DNA of 64,000 nt from Alicyclobacillus acidiphilus NBRC 100859. GTDB taxonomy: Bacteria; Bacillota; Bacilli; Alicyclobacillales; Alicyclobacillaceae. Positions 8,188 to 17,015 of the stretch are shown piece by piece. Positions within the stretch are counted from its first letter, which is position 1. Every line of letters begins with the position of its first letter. A model generated the notes under the pieces. It searched no databases, was not told where the DNA came from, and worked only from the letters and a program-made list of their open reading frames with translations. The DNA lies in contig NZ_BCQI01000006.1 of the NCBI RefSeq assembly GCF_001544355.1, positions 1 through 64,000 on the forward strand. Reading direction: 5' to 3'. The translations under genes were made by a program, and so were the position numbers.

Positions 8188-9795
8188 GTGTCCGCTCATT
8201 CCATAGAAGAATCATCTGCGGGTGGCTCCAGCTATCCGCGGCGAACGTTCGCCATCATCTCGCATCCAGATGCCGGAAAGACGACGCTCACGGAAAAATT
8301 GTTGTTGTTTGGCGGAGCCATTCGGGAGGCGGGGGCGGTCAAGGGCAATAAGGCCCGCAGGCACGCCACGTCGGACTGGATGGAGATTGAAAAGCAACGC
8401 GGGATTTCCGTGACATCGACCGTGTTGCAGTTTCAATATCGGGATCGTCGAATCAACATTCTCGATACGCCGGGCCACGAAGATTTTAGTGAAGACACAT
8501 ACCGGACGCTGACCGCGGCGGACAGCGCGGTGATGTTGATTGACGCCGCGAAAGGCGTCGAGCCCCAGACCATCAAATTGTTCGAAGTCTGTCGTATGCG
8601 CGGCATTCCAATTTTTACATTTATCAACAAGTTGGATCGCGAGGGAAAGGATCCGCTCGCACTGCTCGAAGAGCTTGAGGAGGTCCTCGGCATCCGATCC
8701 TGCCCAATGAATTGGCCCATCGGCATGGGGCAGGATTTTCGCGGCATCTACAATCGAACCGACGCCCGATTCGAGCGTTTTACGCATCGTAACGAGGAAG
8801 TCACGAACATCGACGCGACCGATCTCGACAGTCCTGAACTGGTTCAGGTGCTGGGCGCCGAACTGCACGCGCGGTTGAAAGACGAGGTCATGCTGCTCGA
8901 CATTGCGGGCGATCCGTTCGATGCCAATCTGGTGGCAAAAGGACTTCTGACGCCGGTGTTTTTCGGCAGCGCCATCGCCAACTTCGGCGTCGAGACGTTT
9001 CTCAACGAGTTTGTCGATCTCGCCCCTGGACCGACTCCCCGCCGGACCGAGGACGGCGCCGTCGTCGAGCCCGGCGATGCTGGATTTTCCGGATTTGTGT
9101 TCAAGATTCAGGCGAACATGAATCCTGCCCATCGCGATCGCGTCGCATTTATTCGCGTATGTTCGGGCACATTCAGTCGTGGCATGAACGTCACGCACGT
9201 GCGCACAGGCAAGAAGATTAGTCTTTCGCAACCCCAGCAGTTTTTCGGGCAGGGCCGGGAAATCGTCGACGAGGCGTACCCAGGGGACATTCTGGGTATT
9301 TTCGATCCTGGTCTGTTCCGCATCGGAGACACCTTGTGCGAACGAGGATCGTTTCAATTCGAGAAGCTGCCGCAGTTCTCGCCGGAACATTTTGCGCGCG
9401 TGTCGGTCAAGAATACGTTGAAGTACAAACAATTCCACAAAGGAATTGACCAGTTGACCGAAGAAGGCGCCATCCAGGTGTTTCGACAGGCGAACCGGAC
9501 GGAAGACTTGATCCTCGGCGCGGTTGGCCAACTTCAGTTTGAAGTGTTTCAATATCGTATGAAGGCCGAGTACGGCGCGGAGGTGGAGATGTTCACCTTG
9601 CCCTACTCGTTTGCGCGCTGGCTGGAGACGAACGTGGACGTCGAACAATTGAACTTTGATCGCTATTCCAATATCGTCGTCCGCGATCAGGACGATCGCC
9701 TCGTGATTCTGTTCCAGACGGAGTTCGCGATCCGCTGGATGCTCGAGCGCAATCCCGATGTAAAGCTCCATTCGACATCGTACGGGCTGGCCTGA
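8188..9795 (+). CDS. prfC: Peptide chain release factor 3 (RF3)
   Basis: A translational GTPase that recycles RF1 and RF2 from the ribosome after termination. G1 (SHPDAGKT), the switch segment RGISVTST, G3 (DTPGHEDF) and G4 (NKLD) are all intact. Domains II and III and the C-terminal FQYRMKAEYGAEVEM region match RF3 rather than EF-G. The length of 535 residues is normal for the family. The frame is open from GTG 8179, but AGGAG at 8175-8179 lies eight bases before GTG 8188, so 8188 is the better start. The gene is monocistronic between the divergent acyltransferase and panD. Confidence 0.95.
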   Translation: MSAHSIEESSAGGSSYPRRTFAIISHPDAGKTTLTEKLLLFGGAIREAGAVKGNKARRHATSDWMEIEKQRGISVTSTVLQFQYRDRRINILDTPGHEDFSEDTYRTLTAADSAVMLIDAAKGVEPQTIKLFEVCRMRGIPIFTFINKLDREGKDPLALLEELEEVLGIRSCPMNWPIGMGQDFRGIYNRTDARFERFTHRNEEVTNIDATDLDSPELVQVLGAELHARLKDEVMLLDIAGDPFDANLVAKGLLTPVFFGSAIANFGVETFLNEFVDLAPGPTPRRTEDGAVVEPGDAGFSGFVFKIQANMNPAHRDRVAFIRVCSGTFSRGMNVTHVRTGKKISLSQPQQFFGQGREIVDEAYPGDILGIFDPGLFRIGDTLCERGSFQFEKLPQFSPEHFARVSVKNTLKYKQFHKGIDQLTEEGAIQVFRQANRTEDLILGAVGQLQFEVFQYRMKAEYGAEVEMFTLPYSFARWLETNVDVEQLNFDRYSNIVVRDQDDRLVILFQTEFAIRWMLERNPDVKLHSTSYGLA

Positions 9796-9841
9796 TGCCG
9801 GCCCATTCCACGACATGACCAACCAGACTTGGTGAGGTGAG

Positions 9842-10234
9842 ATGAATTTGTTGCGAACATTGATGAAATCCAAGATCCATCGCGCGACGGTGACACGTAC
9901 CAATTTGAATTACGTAGGCAGCATCACCATCGCCGAAGATTTGATGGAAGCCGCTGATTTGCTGGAAAACGAGTTGGTGCAAGTCGTCAACATCAACAGC
10001 GGCGCTCGCTTTGAGACGTACGTCATTCCAGGGAAGGCTGGCAGCGGCGCGATCGAATTGAATGGCGCGGCCGCCCGCTTGGCAGAGCCGGGGGACCTGG
10101 TGATTATTATCTCGTATGGGATGTATGACGCGGATGAGGTGAAGGGCCACCAGCCGACGGTCGTCCTCGTGGACGAACGCAACGTCATTGCCGAGTACGT
10201 TGCCGATGAAGCAGAGCGCAACGGACAGAAGTGA
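9842..10234 (+). CDS. panD: Aspartate 1-decarboxylase precursor
   Basis: Converts L-aspartate to beta-alanine for pantothenate and coenzyme A synthesis. The proenzyme self-cleaves at the Gly-Ser bond in NYVGSIT; Ser27 becomes the pyruvoyl group. The following segments ([39 protein letters not shown]) match Bacillus PanD closely along 130 residues. RBS TGGTGAGGTGAG is just upstream of the ATG. panB and panC are not adjacent, so it stands apart from a pantothenate operon. Only the short carboxypeptidase gene follows on the same strand. Confidence 0.96.
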   Translation: MNLLRTLMKSKIHRATVTRTNLNYVGSITIAEDLMEAADLLENELVQVVNINSGARFETYVIPGKAGSGAIELNGAAARLAEPGDLVIIISYGMYDADEVKGHQPTVVLVDERNVIAEYVADEAERNGQK

Positions 10235-10324
10235 ACGGACACAAGTGAGCGTGTACAAGTGAAAAGCGAATACCCGCGATGCAGAGCCGCGGCGGCAAGT
10301 CCAATGACGCAGGGAGGCTGGGAC

Positions 10325-12014
10325 GTGCAGTCAAAATACTGGACCTATCAGGAAATGTGGGACGAGCTTCGAAGATTGGCGGACGCATATCCGCAATTTC
10401 TGAGTGTCGAAGTGATTGGCCAGAGTCGCCAGGGGAAGGATATCGCGGCCGTGACCGTGACAAACCGCTCCACGGGCGAGCCGGCGGACAAGTCCGCTCG
10501 TCGACGCGAACATCCACGCTGGTGAAGTGTCGGGAAACGCCGTCGCGATGTATTGGATTCAGTGGTGCCTTACGCAATACGGCCACAATCCCGAGGCGAC
10601 CGAGTTGCTGGACGCGCATACGGTCTACGTCGTGCCGCGGATTGCGGTGGACGGCGCCGAACTGTATTTGACGACGCCGGCGCGTTTCCGTTCGAGTCCG
10701 CACCTGTATCCGTACTCGCGGTTGCCCGAAGGGTTTATCCAGGAAGATGTCGACGGCAACGGACACATCCTGATGATGCGCGTGCCGGCGGCAGACGGTG
10801 GATTTGCGATCGACGATGTCGACCCGCGCGTCATGCGCCCACGGCGTCCAGGCGAATTTGGCGGCACGTATTATCACGTGTTTCCGGAAGGCAGGATCGA
10901 CAGGCTGTCCAAGTCGGGATCGCTTCCAGCATTCGCGACCGCGAAAGATGCTCGCAGAAGCGCCATGGACTTCAATCGCAATTTTCCGATCCGGTGGGCG
11001 GGTGAGAGCGGCCAGCCGGGTGCTGGACCCTATCCGCTGTCGGAGCCGGAATTGCGGGCGTTGGCCGATTTTATCCATCGACACCCGAACATCTCGGCGT
11101 ACGCCGCGCTGCACACGTCGGGCGGCGTCATCCTGCGCCAGCCGTCGACGGGCGACGACGCCACCCTGTCGCAAACGGATCGCCATCTATTCACCACCGT
11201 CGCTGAGATGGGCTCGCAGGTGAGCGGGTACTTTGCCGGATCGAACTACGAGAAGTTCGCGACCGGACACGAGAAAGTGTTGATGCCTGGCGCCGCCGAC
11301 GACTGGATGTACGATCACCTTGGCGTGCTCGGCTTCACGGTGGAAATTTGGGACCTCGACGGCCGGGCCGGCGCGCATGGCTATGGCCAGTACGGCATGC
11401 GCCACCTGATGACCCTGTCGCCAGAGACACTGGCGGAAGATGAACGCAAAGTGTTCGCTTGGGTCGAGCGAGAGGTCGGTGGGCAAGGCATCTTCCCTTG
11501 GACACCGTTCGATCATCCGGATTTCGGCCCCGTCGAGATTGGCGGATTGGATCCGAAGTACGTCATTCAGAATCCGCCTCTTCGCTTTTTGGAAGAGGAG
11601 TGTCGGAACGTGAGCGCGTTCCTGACCAAACTTGGCCTCTCCACGGCGAGGTTGTCGATTTCTTCGATCTCGATTGAAGAAATGTCCACCAATGTCTTTC
11701 GGGTCGTTGCAGAGGTGGCCAACGCGGGATTTTTGCCAACGTCATCGACCGCAAAGGGCAAGGAGTTGCTGTTGGAAGGCATTCACGCCAGAATCGATGG
11801 TGAACTGGAGGTCGTCGGCGGCACTTCTCCGGTCAGCATCGGTCACTTGGACGGCTATGGTTCTCAGAGCACATGGGCACCAGCCAACGGCCAGCGCGCC
11901 TACGCGGAGTGGATCGTTCGCGCCAATCGCGGCACAAACGCGACCATCGCGTTCGAAGACCATCGCGCGGGGCGGATCGCGCAAACCGTCGTCCTCGGCG
12001 GAGAGCTGGGGTAA
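10325..12014 (+). pseudogene. M14-family zinc carboxypeptidase, frameshifted
   Basis: The first frame starts at GTG 10325 (AGGGAGG seven bases upstream). It runs through the M14 opening (KYWTYQEMWDELRRLADAYP, then GQSRQGKDIAAVTVTN) and stops at 10525. The second frame begins reading sensibly at about 10500 as VDANIHAGEVSGNAVAMYW and continues to 12014. Together they would give about 560 residues. The zinc ligands H..E sit in NIHAGE, exactly at the junction, so neither fragment alone holds a complete site. The third His (ALHTSGG) and the catalytic Glu (EIWDLDG) are intact downstream. A net -2 (or +1) shift near 10494-10500 explains this. It is either a recent inactivation or a sequencing error; the downstream frame is not otherwise decayed. 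Confidence 0.75.
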
Positions 12015-12056
12015 CGGGAACAGGCGGGCGTTTGGGTTGGTTCGGGCTGCCTCACG

Positions 12057-12533
12057 TCAGTGTGGAGGCAGTCCAGATTGGCCGTTTTCTTTGCAGTAGC
12101 GATACCATTCGAGCACGGCGCCTTCAATGGCGGAACGAATCAGGCCCTTGTCGAACGACCCGTCGAAGACGTCCTTCTCGTCGGCCCAGTCAGCCCACAG
12201 CCCGTTCTGGCTTGGGGACTGTTTCCATTTTCCGTCGGATACGGTGACCTTGACGCCCCTCGACGACGGCTTCACACGCACGCTCAGACGCGGCGAGTAA
12301 AACCGTGAATTGGTGAATCCAACCACGAGTTCCGGGTCGGGCGAAGTATTGACCTTGGTGTACAATTCCGGATCGGATTCGCCCACGCGGTCAGCCATCT
12401 CGTGAAGCAACGTCACTGCGAGTTCACGATCCGCTCCGTCGTTCGGCCTGGCGGCAGCATTCGGCGACGAGTGCGTCTCGCGGCGAATCCGCTCCATCTC
12501 CTGTCGAAAATGCGCCCCATTTACTTCGTTCAT
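12057..12533 (-). CDS. Hypothetical protein
   Basis: A 158-residue soluble protein with no family I recognise. It has a charged helical N-terminus and a central domain (VVGFTNSRFYSPRLSVRVKP, then a KVTVSDGKWKQSP segment). It ends with an aromatic stretch, LEWYRYCKENG. There is no signal peptide or transmembrane segment. The ATG at 12533 is chosen because GGAGGGATTCCG stands directly before it; an upstream in-frame ATG at 12581 lacks a site. It shares the strand with the ATPase gene 67 bases upstream and may be its partner. Confidence 0.6.
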   Translation of the reverse strand: MNEVNGAHFRQEMERIRRETHSSPNAAARPNDGADRELAVTLLHEMADRVGESDPELYTKVNTSPDPELVVGFTNSRFYSPRLSVRVKPSSRGVKVTVSDGKWKQSPSQNGLWADWADEKDVFDGSFDKGLIRSAIEGAVLEWYRYCKENGQSGLPPH

Positions 12534-12600
12534 CGGAATCCCTCCATCCACCATCCAGACGCTTCCTTTGAAGGATCCCACATCGTTCCTAGATCATGCA

Positions 12601-13443
12601 TCAGTTTGGATGTTTATTCGCTCCGTCAGCCAATGACAACCGACGCAGGAAAGCGTCGGGGCGAGCGAGGAAATCGCGCAGCAGGGAAACATGCTCTAGT
12701 TCCGACCAGTCGGTCCGGATGATGTCGCCACCCGTGAGATGAAGGATCGTCGCCCCAGGATACGCCATGACGATGGGAGAGTGGGTGGCAATCAAAAATT
12801 GCGATCCTTGTTCGACGGCTTCGTGGACCAGGTGAAGAAGCGTGAGTTGACGCAGCGGCGACAAAGGTGCCTCGGGTTCGTCCAGGATGAAAAGGCCCTG
12901 TCCGCCGATGCGGGAGGAGAATAGCTGCAGAAAACTCTCGCCGTGCGACATGGCGTCCAAATCATCGCCGTACAGTGTCCTCATTTCCGACAACGCGCGG
13001 GCGTACGGAAGTTTCGCCTGTTGCTTCGCCAGGGTCGATCGTTGTTCGTAGTCGGCGTCGATCCGATGCAACTGCTCAAGCGCATCTTCCTTGATGCTGC
13101 GCAAGTGTCGGCAGAAGTTAAAAAAGTCTTCCGCCCTTAGGAAAAATCCGCGGCGGGTTTTGCGGTTCCACGTCAACCGCAGCGTTGCTCCCAGTGCTCG
13201 TTGTTGGACGAGTGTGGGATCTTCGCTTGCGTCCGCCGCTCCAATGGCAGGCAGCCCAATGGCGGTGGCCATCGCCTCCAGCAAGGTCGATTTACCCGTG
13301 CCGTTTTCGCCAACCAAGATGGTTACAGGGGACGAAAAATGAATCCGGCAGCCTCTGTGCAGAACCGGGATGTCAAACGGGAAGCCCTTGCTGGGAACCG
13401 TCTGTTCGCCTGGTTCGTACTGAACGGTGCGTAAGAACAACAC
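12601..13443 (-). CDS. AAA/SMC-like ATPase
   Basis: A 280-residue ATPase of the ABC/SMC-type AAA_23 class. Walker A is GENGTGKS (45-52), a signature-like SHGES stands near residue 167, and Walker B is LFILDEPEAPLSP, followed by an H-loop ATHSPIVM. A short helical insert (about residues 100-150) replaces the long coiled coil of RecF or SMC. Such proteins occur alone in Bacillota, often annotated as YbbA or OLD-like ATPases, with unknown partners. The GTG start is supported by GGGAG nine bases upstream. It lies upstream of the hypothetical protein on the same strand. Confidence 0.82.
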   Translation of the reverse strand: MLFLRTVQYEPGEQTVPSKGFPFDIPVLHRGCRIHFSSPVTILVGENGTGKSTLLEAMATAIGLPAIGAADASEDPTLVQQRALGATLRLTWNRKTRRGFFLRAEDFFNFCRHLRSIKEDALEQLHRIDADYEQRSTLAKQQAKLPYARALSEMRTLYGDDLDAMSHGESFLQLFSSRIGGQGLFILDEPEAPLSPLRQLTLLHLVHEAVEQGSQFLIATHSPIVMAYPGATILHLTGGDIIRTDWSELEHVSLLRDFLARPDAFLRRLSLADGANKHPN

Positions 13444-13631
13444 TCAAGTCAACTCCCATGGTCGATCACGTTCCTCTTATGTTAGCGCTTCCGCGGGCTC
13501 ATCGCATATCAGAAACGAAAAACTATGTATCTGTCGCCATTGTTGGTAGAATAAGCATCAAGCACTTACCGCGATTGGGCCTTTCCGCCCAATTTGTCCG
13601 ATCACGATTTTTCTTCGAAAGGATGTCGTCG

Positions 13632-14477
13632 ATGAAAGTTGTCGTTACGGGAGGGAGCGGCCTTCTAGGGCCGTGGGTCGTCCGCGAATTCGTCGAAGCA
13701 GGCTATGAAGTCCTGAACGTCGATGTCAAACAGCCAGCCGAAGAACTTTGTCCAACGCTGATCGTCGATTTGACCAATCTTGGAGAAGCGGTTCAAGCGT
13801 TGGAGGGTGCTGAAGCCGTGGTGCACGTGGCGGCCATTCCACGCGTTGGCATTCGTCCAAACGCCGCTACGTTCGAGACGAATACCGTGTCCACGTACAA
13901 TATCCTGGAGGCGGCCGCGACGCTCGGTATTCGCAAAGCGGTGATCACATCGAGCGAATCGTCTTACGGACTCGTATTTGCGACGCATCCGTTTGATCCT
14001 CTTTACGTCCCCGTCGACGAAGACCATCCACAACTGCCGCAGGACGCCTACGGGCTGTCGAAAGTCGTCAACGAGTTGACGGCGGAGACGTTCCATCGGA
14101 AGACGGGCATGCAAATCGTATCGTTCCGGATGGGCAACGTCATTACGCCCGAAAAATATCGGAATTTTCCCGGCTTCATCCATCAGCCGGAGTTGCGCAA
14201 GAACATTCTATGGTCGTATATCGACGCGCGCGACGCCGCCACAGCGTATCGCTTGGCCATTGAGAAGGACGGCCTTGGCGCGGTCAAGTTGAACATCGCT
14301 GCCGATTGGACCAGCATGGATATGACCAACGGCGAGCTGTTAAAAGCTTGCTATCCGAATGTAACGGACATTCGCGTGCCGCTCGATGGATACGACACGC
14401 TCTTGTCCAACAAGAAGGCGAAACAATTGTTGGGTTGGCAGCCAGTTTACCACTGGCGCGATCACGTGTCGTTGTAA
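13632..14477 (+). CDS. NAD-dependent epimerase/dehydratase (extended SDR)
   Basis: A 281-residue extended short-chain dehydrogenase. The Rossmann motif TGGSGLLGPW is at the N-terminus, the NAD-discriminating Asp is in VLNVDVKQ, and the active site is YGLSK preceded by TSSESSYG. These features fit sugar-nucleotide or sugar-acid epimerases such as uronate dehydrogenase-like proteins. The substrate is not predictable. ATG 13632 has AAAGGA nine bases upstream; the frame is open further upstream, but that part overlaps the divergent ATPase gene and is not protein-like. The neighbours do not form an obvious pathway with it. Confidence 0.85.
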   Translation: MKVVVTGGSGLLGPWVVREFVEAGYEVLNVDVKQPAEELCPTLIVDLTNLGEAVQALEGAEAVVHVAAIPRVGIRPNAATFETNTVSTYNILEAAATLGIRKAVITSSESSYGLVFATHPFDPLYVPVDEDHPQLPQDAYGLSKVVNELTAETFHRKTGMQIVSFRMGNVITPEKYRNFPGFIHQPELRKNILWSYIDARDAATAYRLAIEKDGLGAVKLNIAADWTSMDMTNGELLKACYPNVTDIRVPLDGYDTLLSNKKAKQLLGWQPVYHWRDHVSL

Positions 14478-14655
14478 GAGACTGGTGCAATGTTGGGACG
14501 ACTTTCGCGTTGAATGCCGACGGGCCAGCAGATGCTGGTCCGGTCGGCCGTTTCATCTGGTGATCGACGAATAAAGGTATGTGCGTCATCGTATAGTTGG
14601 AACTCCAGAGGTCGTCGAAGACGACGCGACTCGGTTGATTGAGGGAGGCACACAC

Positions 14656-15168
14656 ATGACTGTACAACTTGGCGTCTACACCATGGGCTTTATGGAAGTG
14701 TCAATTGCTTCGCTGTCGGCGGCCCATCGGCGGATTCACGATGACATTTTTCAAGAGTTGGCCGAGGAACCGGGATTTTTGCGCGCCATCGACACGTTCC
14801 CCCAACAGCCTGCGTTTCACGGCGTTTCTTATGAAAGCGGTTACCCGATCCAGACCCTGACCGTGTGGCGCGATTTGGATTCCGTTTCCCACTTCGTATA
14901 CAAAGCGCGCGCGCATCGGCGCGCTATGCGCGAATTGCCGGATCTCTATATCAAGATGCCGAATGGTCGGGCGGTTTACGACGTGTTATGGTGGTTCGAC
15001 GAGGATATGTCGGACGGCGCGGACAGCCTGCTTGTGGAAGAGGCGTATCGAAGAATGGACTATCTTTTGCACGAAGGTCCCAGTGCCTACGCCTTCAATT
15101 TAAAACATCCATATGACGAGAATGGACAGTTGACAGATTTCCGTGCGTTGCGCGATCAACATTGGTAA
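14656..15168 (+). CDS. DUF3291 domain protein
   Basis: A 170-residue protein matching DUF3291: an N-terminal segment on avoiding close packing (HDDIFQELAEEPGFLRAID), then LTVWRDLDSVSHFVYKARAHRRAMRE, then a YDVLWWFDEDM segment. It belongs to the dimeric alpha/beta-barrel (antibiotic-biosynthesis-monooxygenase-like) fold, but the family has no established reaction. The start is fixed by GAGGGAGG at 14641-14648, seven bases before the ATG. It is 15 bases upstream of the alcohol dehydrogenase gene and probably shares its transcript. Confidence 0.78.
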   Translation: MTVQLGVYTMGFMEVSIASLSAAHRRIHDDIFQELAEEPGFLRAIDTFPQQPAFHGVSYESGYPIQTLTVWRDLDSVSHFVYKARAHRRAMRELPDLYIKMPNGRAVYDVLWWFDEDMSDGADSLLVEEAYRRMDYLLHEGPSAYAFNLKHPYDENGQLTDFRALRDQHW

Positions 15169-15183
15169 CAGGAGGGAACATCT

Positions 15184-16206
15184 ATGGGAAGCAACATGAT
15201 GAAAGCGTTCGTGATCGAAGGACCCAGACAAGGCAGCGTGCGCGAGGTGCCCTACCCGGAACCAGGGCCTGGCGAGGTCGTGATCCAAGTCAAACGCTGC
15301 GGCATTTGCGGCACGGATCTCCACATTTTCGAAGGCGAGTTTCTCTCGCCGTACCCCATCATCCCGGGCCATGAGCTTTCGGGTGTGATCCATCGCGTGG
15401 GCGATGGCGTGGACACTTTCCAGGTAGGCGACAGGGTGACGGCCGATCCGACCCTGCCGTGCAATCGCTGTGATCGATGCCTGACCGGGAAAATGAACCA
15501 ATGCCGCAACTGGCAGGCGCTCGGCAACACGGTGGATGGCGCGATGGCGGAGTATGTCAAGGTCCCCGCGGCCAACGTCGTCAAGCTGCCGGACCACATG
15601 TCGTTTGAGACAGCCGCTTTCACCGAACCCATCGCCTGCGTCGTCCATGCGATGAACCGCCTTCCGCTCAAGTCAGGGCAGTCGGTATTACTGTTCGGAG
15701 CCGGTTCGATGGGACAGCAGCTCGTGCAGGCCATCGCGCACCGTGGCGCAGGGGAGTTGGTCGTGGTCGACCTATCGCAGGACAAGCTGGATCTCGCCCT
15801 ACGGTTCGGCGCGACCCGCGGCGTTTTGGCGACTGAAGCAGACTCTGTCCTGCCTGCCGATTATCCGGATGGCTTCGACATTGTTGTCGACGTGACCGGG
15901 ATTCCCCGCGTCATCCAAGGTGCGTTGCGCTATCTGGGCGTCACCGGCACGTTCCTCCAGTTTGGCGTCACGCCGACGGGCGCCAGCGTGACCGTCCCAA
16001 CGTTCGATCTCTATCGCAACGACTGGACGATTCTTGGCTCGATGGCCATTAACGATTCCTTCATTCCCGCGTTCCATTGGCTGAAGGCCGGGCGCATCGA
16101 AACGGGCCATCTGGTATCGCAGACGATTTCGTTGGACGAATTGCCAAACTGGATGGCGTCCGACAAGTCTCCAGATGTCCTCAAAGTGCAGGTGACGTTC
16201 GAGTAG
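15184..16206 (+). CDS. Zinc-dependent medium-chain alcohol/polyol dehydrogenase
   Basis: A 340-residue MDR protein of the sorbitol/threonine dehydrogenase type. The catalytic zinc ligands are Cys42 in CGICGTD and the His-Glu pair in IPGHE. The structural zinc is bound by the four cysteines of C..C..C.......C in the CNRCDRCLTGKMNQC loop. The NAD fold has LLFGAGSMGQQ, and VVDLS ends in Asp, which favours NAD over NADP. The substrate is probably a polyol or sugar alcohol. RBS AGGAGGG precedes ATG 15184. It is translated after the DUF3291 gene. Confidence 0.92.
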   Translation: MGSNMMKAFVIEGPRQGSVREVPYPEPGPGEVVIQVKRCGICGTDLHIFEGEFLSPYPIIPGHELSGVIHRVGDGVDTFQVGDRVTADPTLPCNRCDRCLTGKMNQCRNWQALGNTVDGAMAEYVKVPAANVVKLPDHMSFETAAFTEPIACVVHAMNRLPLKSGQSVLLFGAGSMGQQLVQAIAHRGAGELVVVDLSQDKLDLALRFGATRGVLATEADSVLPADYPDGFDIVVDVTGIPRVIQGALRYLGVTGTFLQFGVTPTGASVTVPTFDLYRNDWTILGSMAINDSFIPAFHWLKAGRIETGHLVSQTISLDELPNWMASDKSPDVLKVQVTFE

Positions 16207-16224
16207 CTGCCCAATCCCGCCGCC

Positions 16225-16983
16225 TTATGACGGGATGGGTGTCTTGTTGAGCCACGAGTCTTTCCGCAAATCGGCTTCCAACAGCGTGGCGGCAAGCTCG
16301 TGGCCAGCCTCGTTGGGATGCCAGCCGTCGGCGGCATACGTTTCCCAGGTCAAGTCGTGATCGGCCAGATAGGCTTTCATTTGCGAGAACAAATCCACAA
16401 TGTGAACATTCGGATTGTGCAACGCCTCGACCGCTTTCTCCTCGGAGCGCAGCGCGATAGGCTGCTCGGTCTTGAACTCGACATACGATGCGCCGACGAC
16501 CGGCGGGGTCACAATGGCCACTTGGGCGCCAGCATGCAGGGCGTCCTTCGTCTCGTCGACAATCTGCGCATCCAATTGCGAGATCGGGTGCTTGTCGTAC
16601 AAATCGTTCAGCAAGCCAAAGGAAATCACCACGAGGTTTGGCTTGTCTTTGGTGAGCAGGGTGTTCATTCGCAGCAGGTAGTACGATGGGCCTTTTCCCT
16701 CGGACGCCTCGTTTGTAAATTGGTAAGTCGTCTTCGCATTGGAGAGCGCCCGAAATGTGCGAGTCAGGTAGCCCCCGTCCTGCTTGTTGTCGTCCCAGCC
16801 CAGCGCGATCGATCCGCCAATCGCCATGACCCGAACCTTGGACAGCGTTTGAGGTACGCTTTGCGACAAGGACATGGCTGGGGATATGGTGTCGCCGTGC
16901 GAATGGGTATATGAAAGAGGGTAACTCAGCGCGATTCCCGCGGCGATCACGGCGGAGAGTATTCCCCATACAGTTCTCTTCAT
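16225..16983 (-). CDS. SGNH/GDSL hydrolase, exported
   Basis: A 252-residue esterase-type hydrolase with an N-terminal hydrophobic segment (about residues 4-22) serving as a signal peptide or anchor. Block I is GGSIALGW with the nucleophile Ser, block III is the ISFGLLNDLYD region, and block V is ADGWHPNEAGH carrying the Asp and His of the triad. Relatives include YvpB/TesA-like lipases and cell-wall acetyl esterases; the substrate is unknown. ATG 16983 follows GGGAGATGACATC, better than the in-frame upstream codon. It is convergent with the dehydrogenase and upstream of nothing on its strand. Confidence 0.85.
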   Translation of the reverse strand: MKRTVWGILSAVIAAGIALSYPLSYTHSHGDTISPAMSLSQSVPQTLSKVRVMAIGGSIALGWDDNKQDGGYLTRTFRALSNAKTTYQFTNEASEGKGPSYYLLRMNTLLTKDKPNLVVISFGLLNDLYDKHPISQLDAQIVDETKDALHAGAQVAIVTPPVVGASYVEFKTEQPIALRSEEKAVEALHNPNVHIVDLFSQMKAYLADHDLTWETYAADGWHPNEAGHELAATLLEADLRKDSWLNKTPIPS

Positions 16984-17015
16984 GATGTCATCTCCCACAG
17001 CCTATCCTATCGCAT

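Noticed and set aside
8212-9903. 563-codon open frame on the minus strand opposite prfC
   Set aside because: It is a mirror of the high-GC codon bias of prfC, with no ribosome binding site and no recognisable domain.
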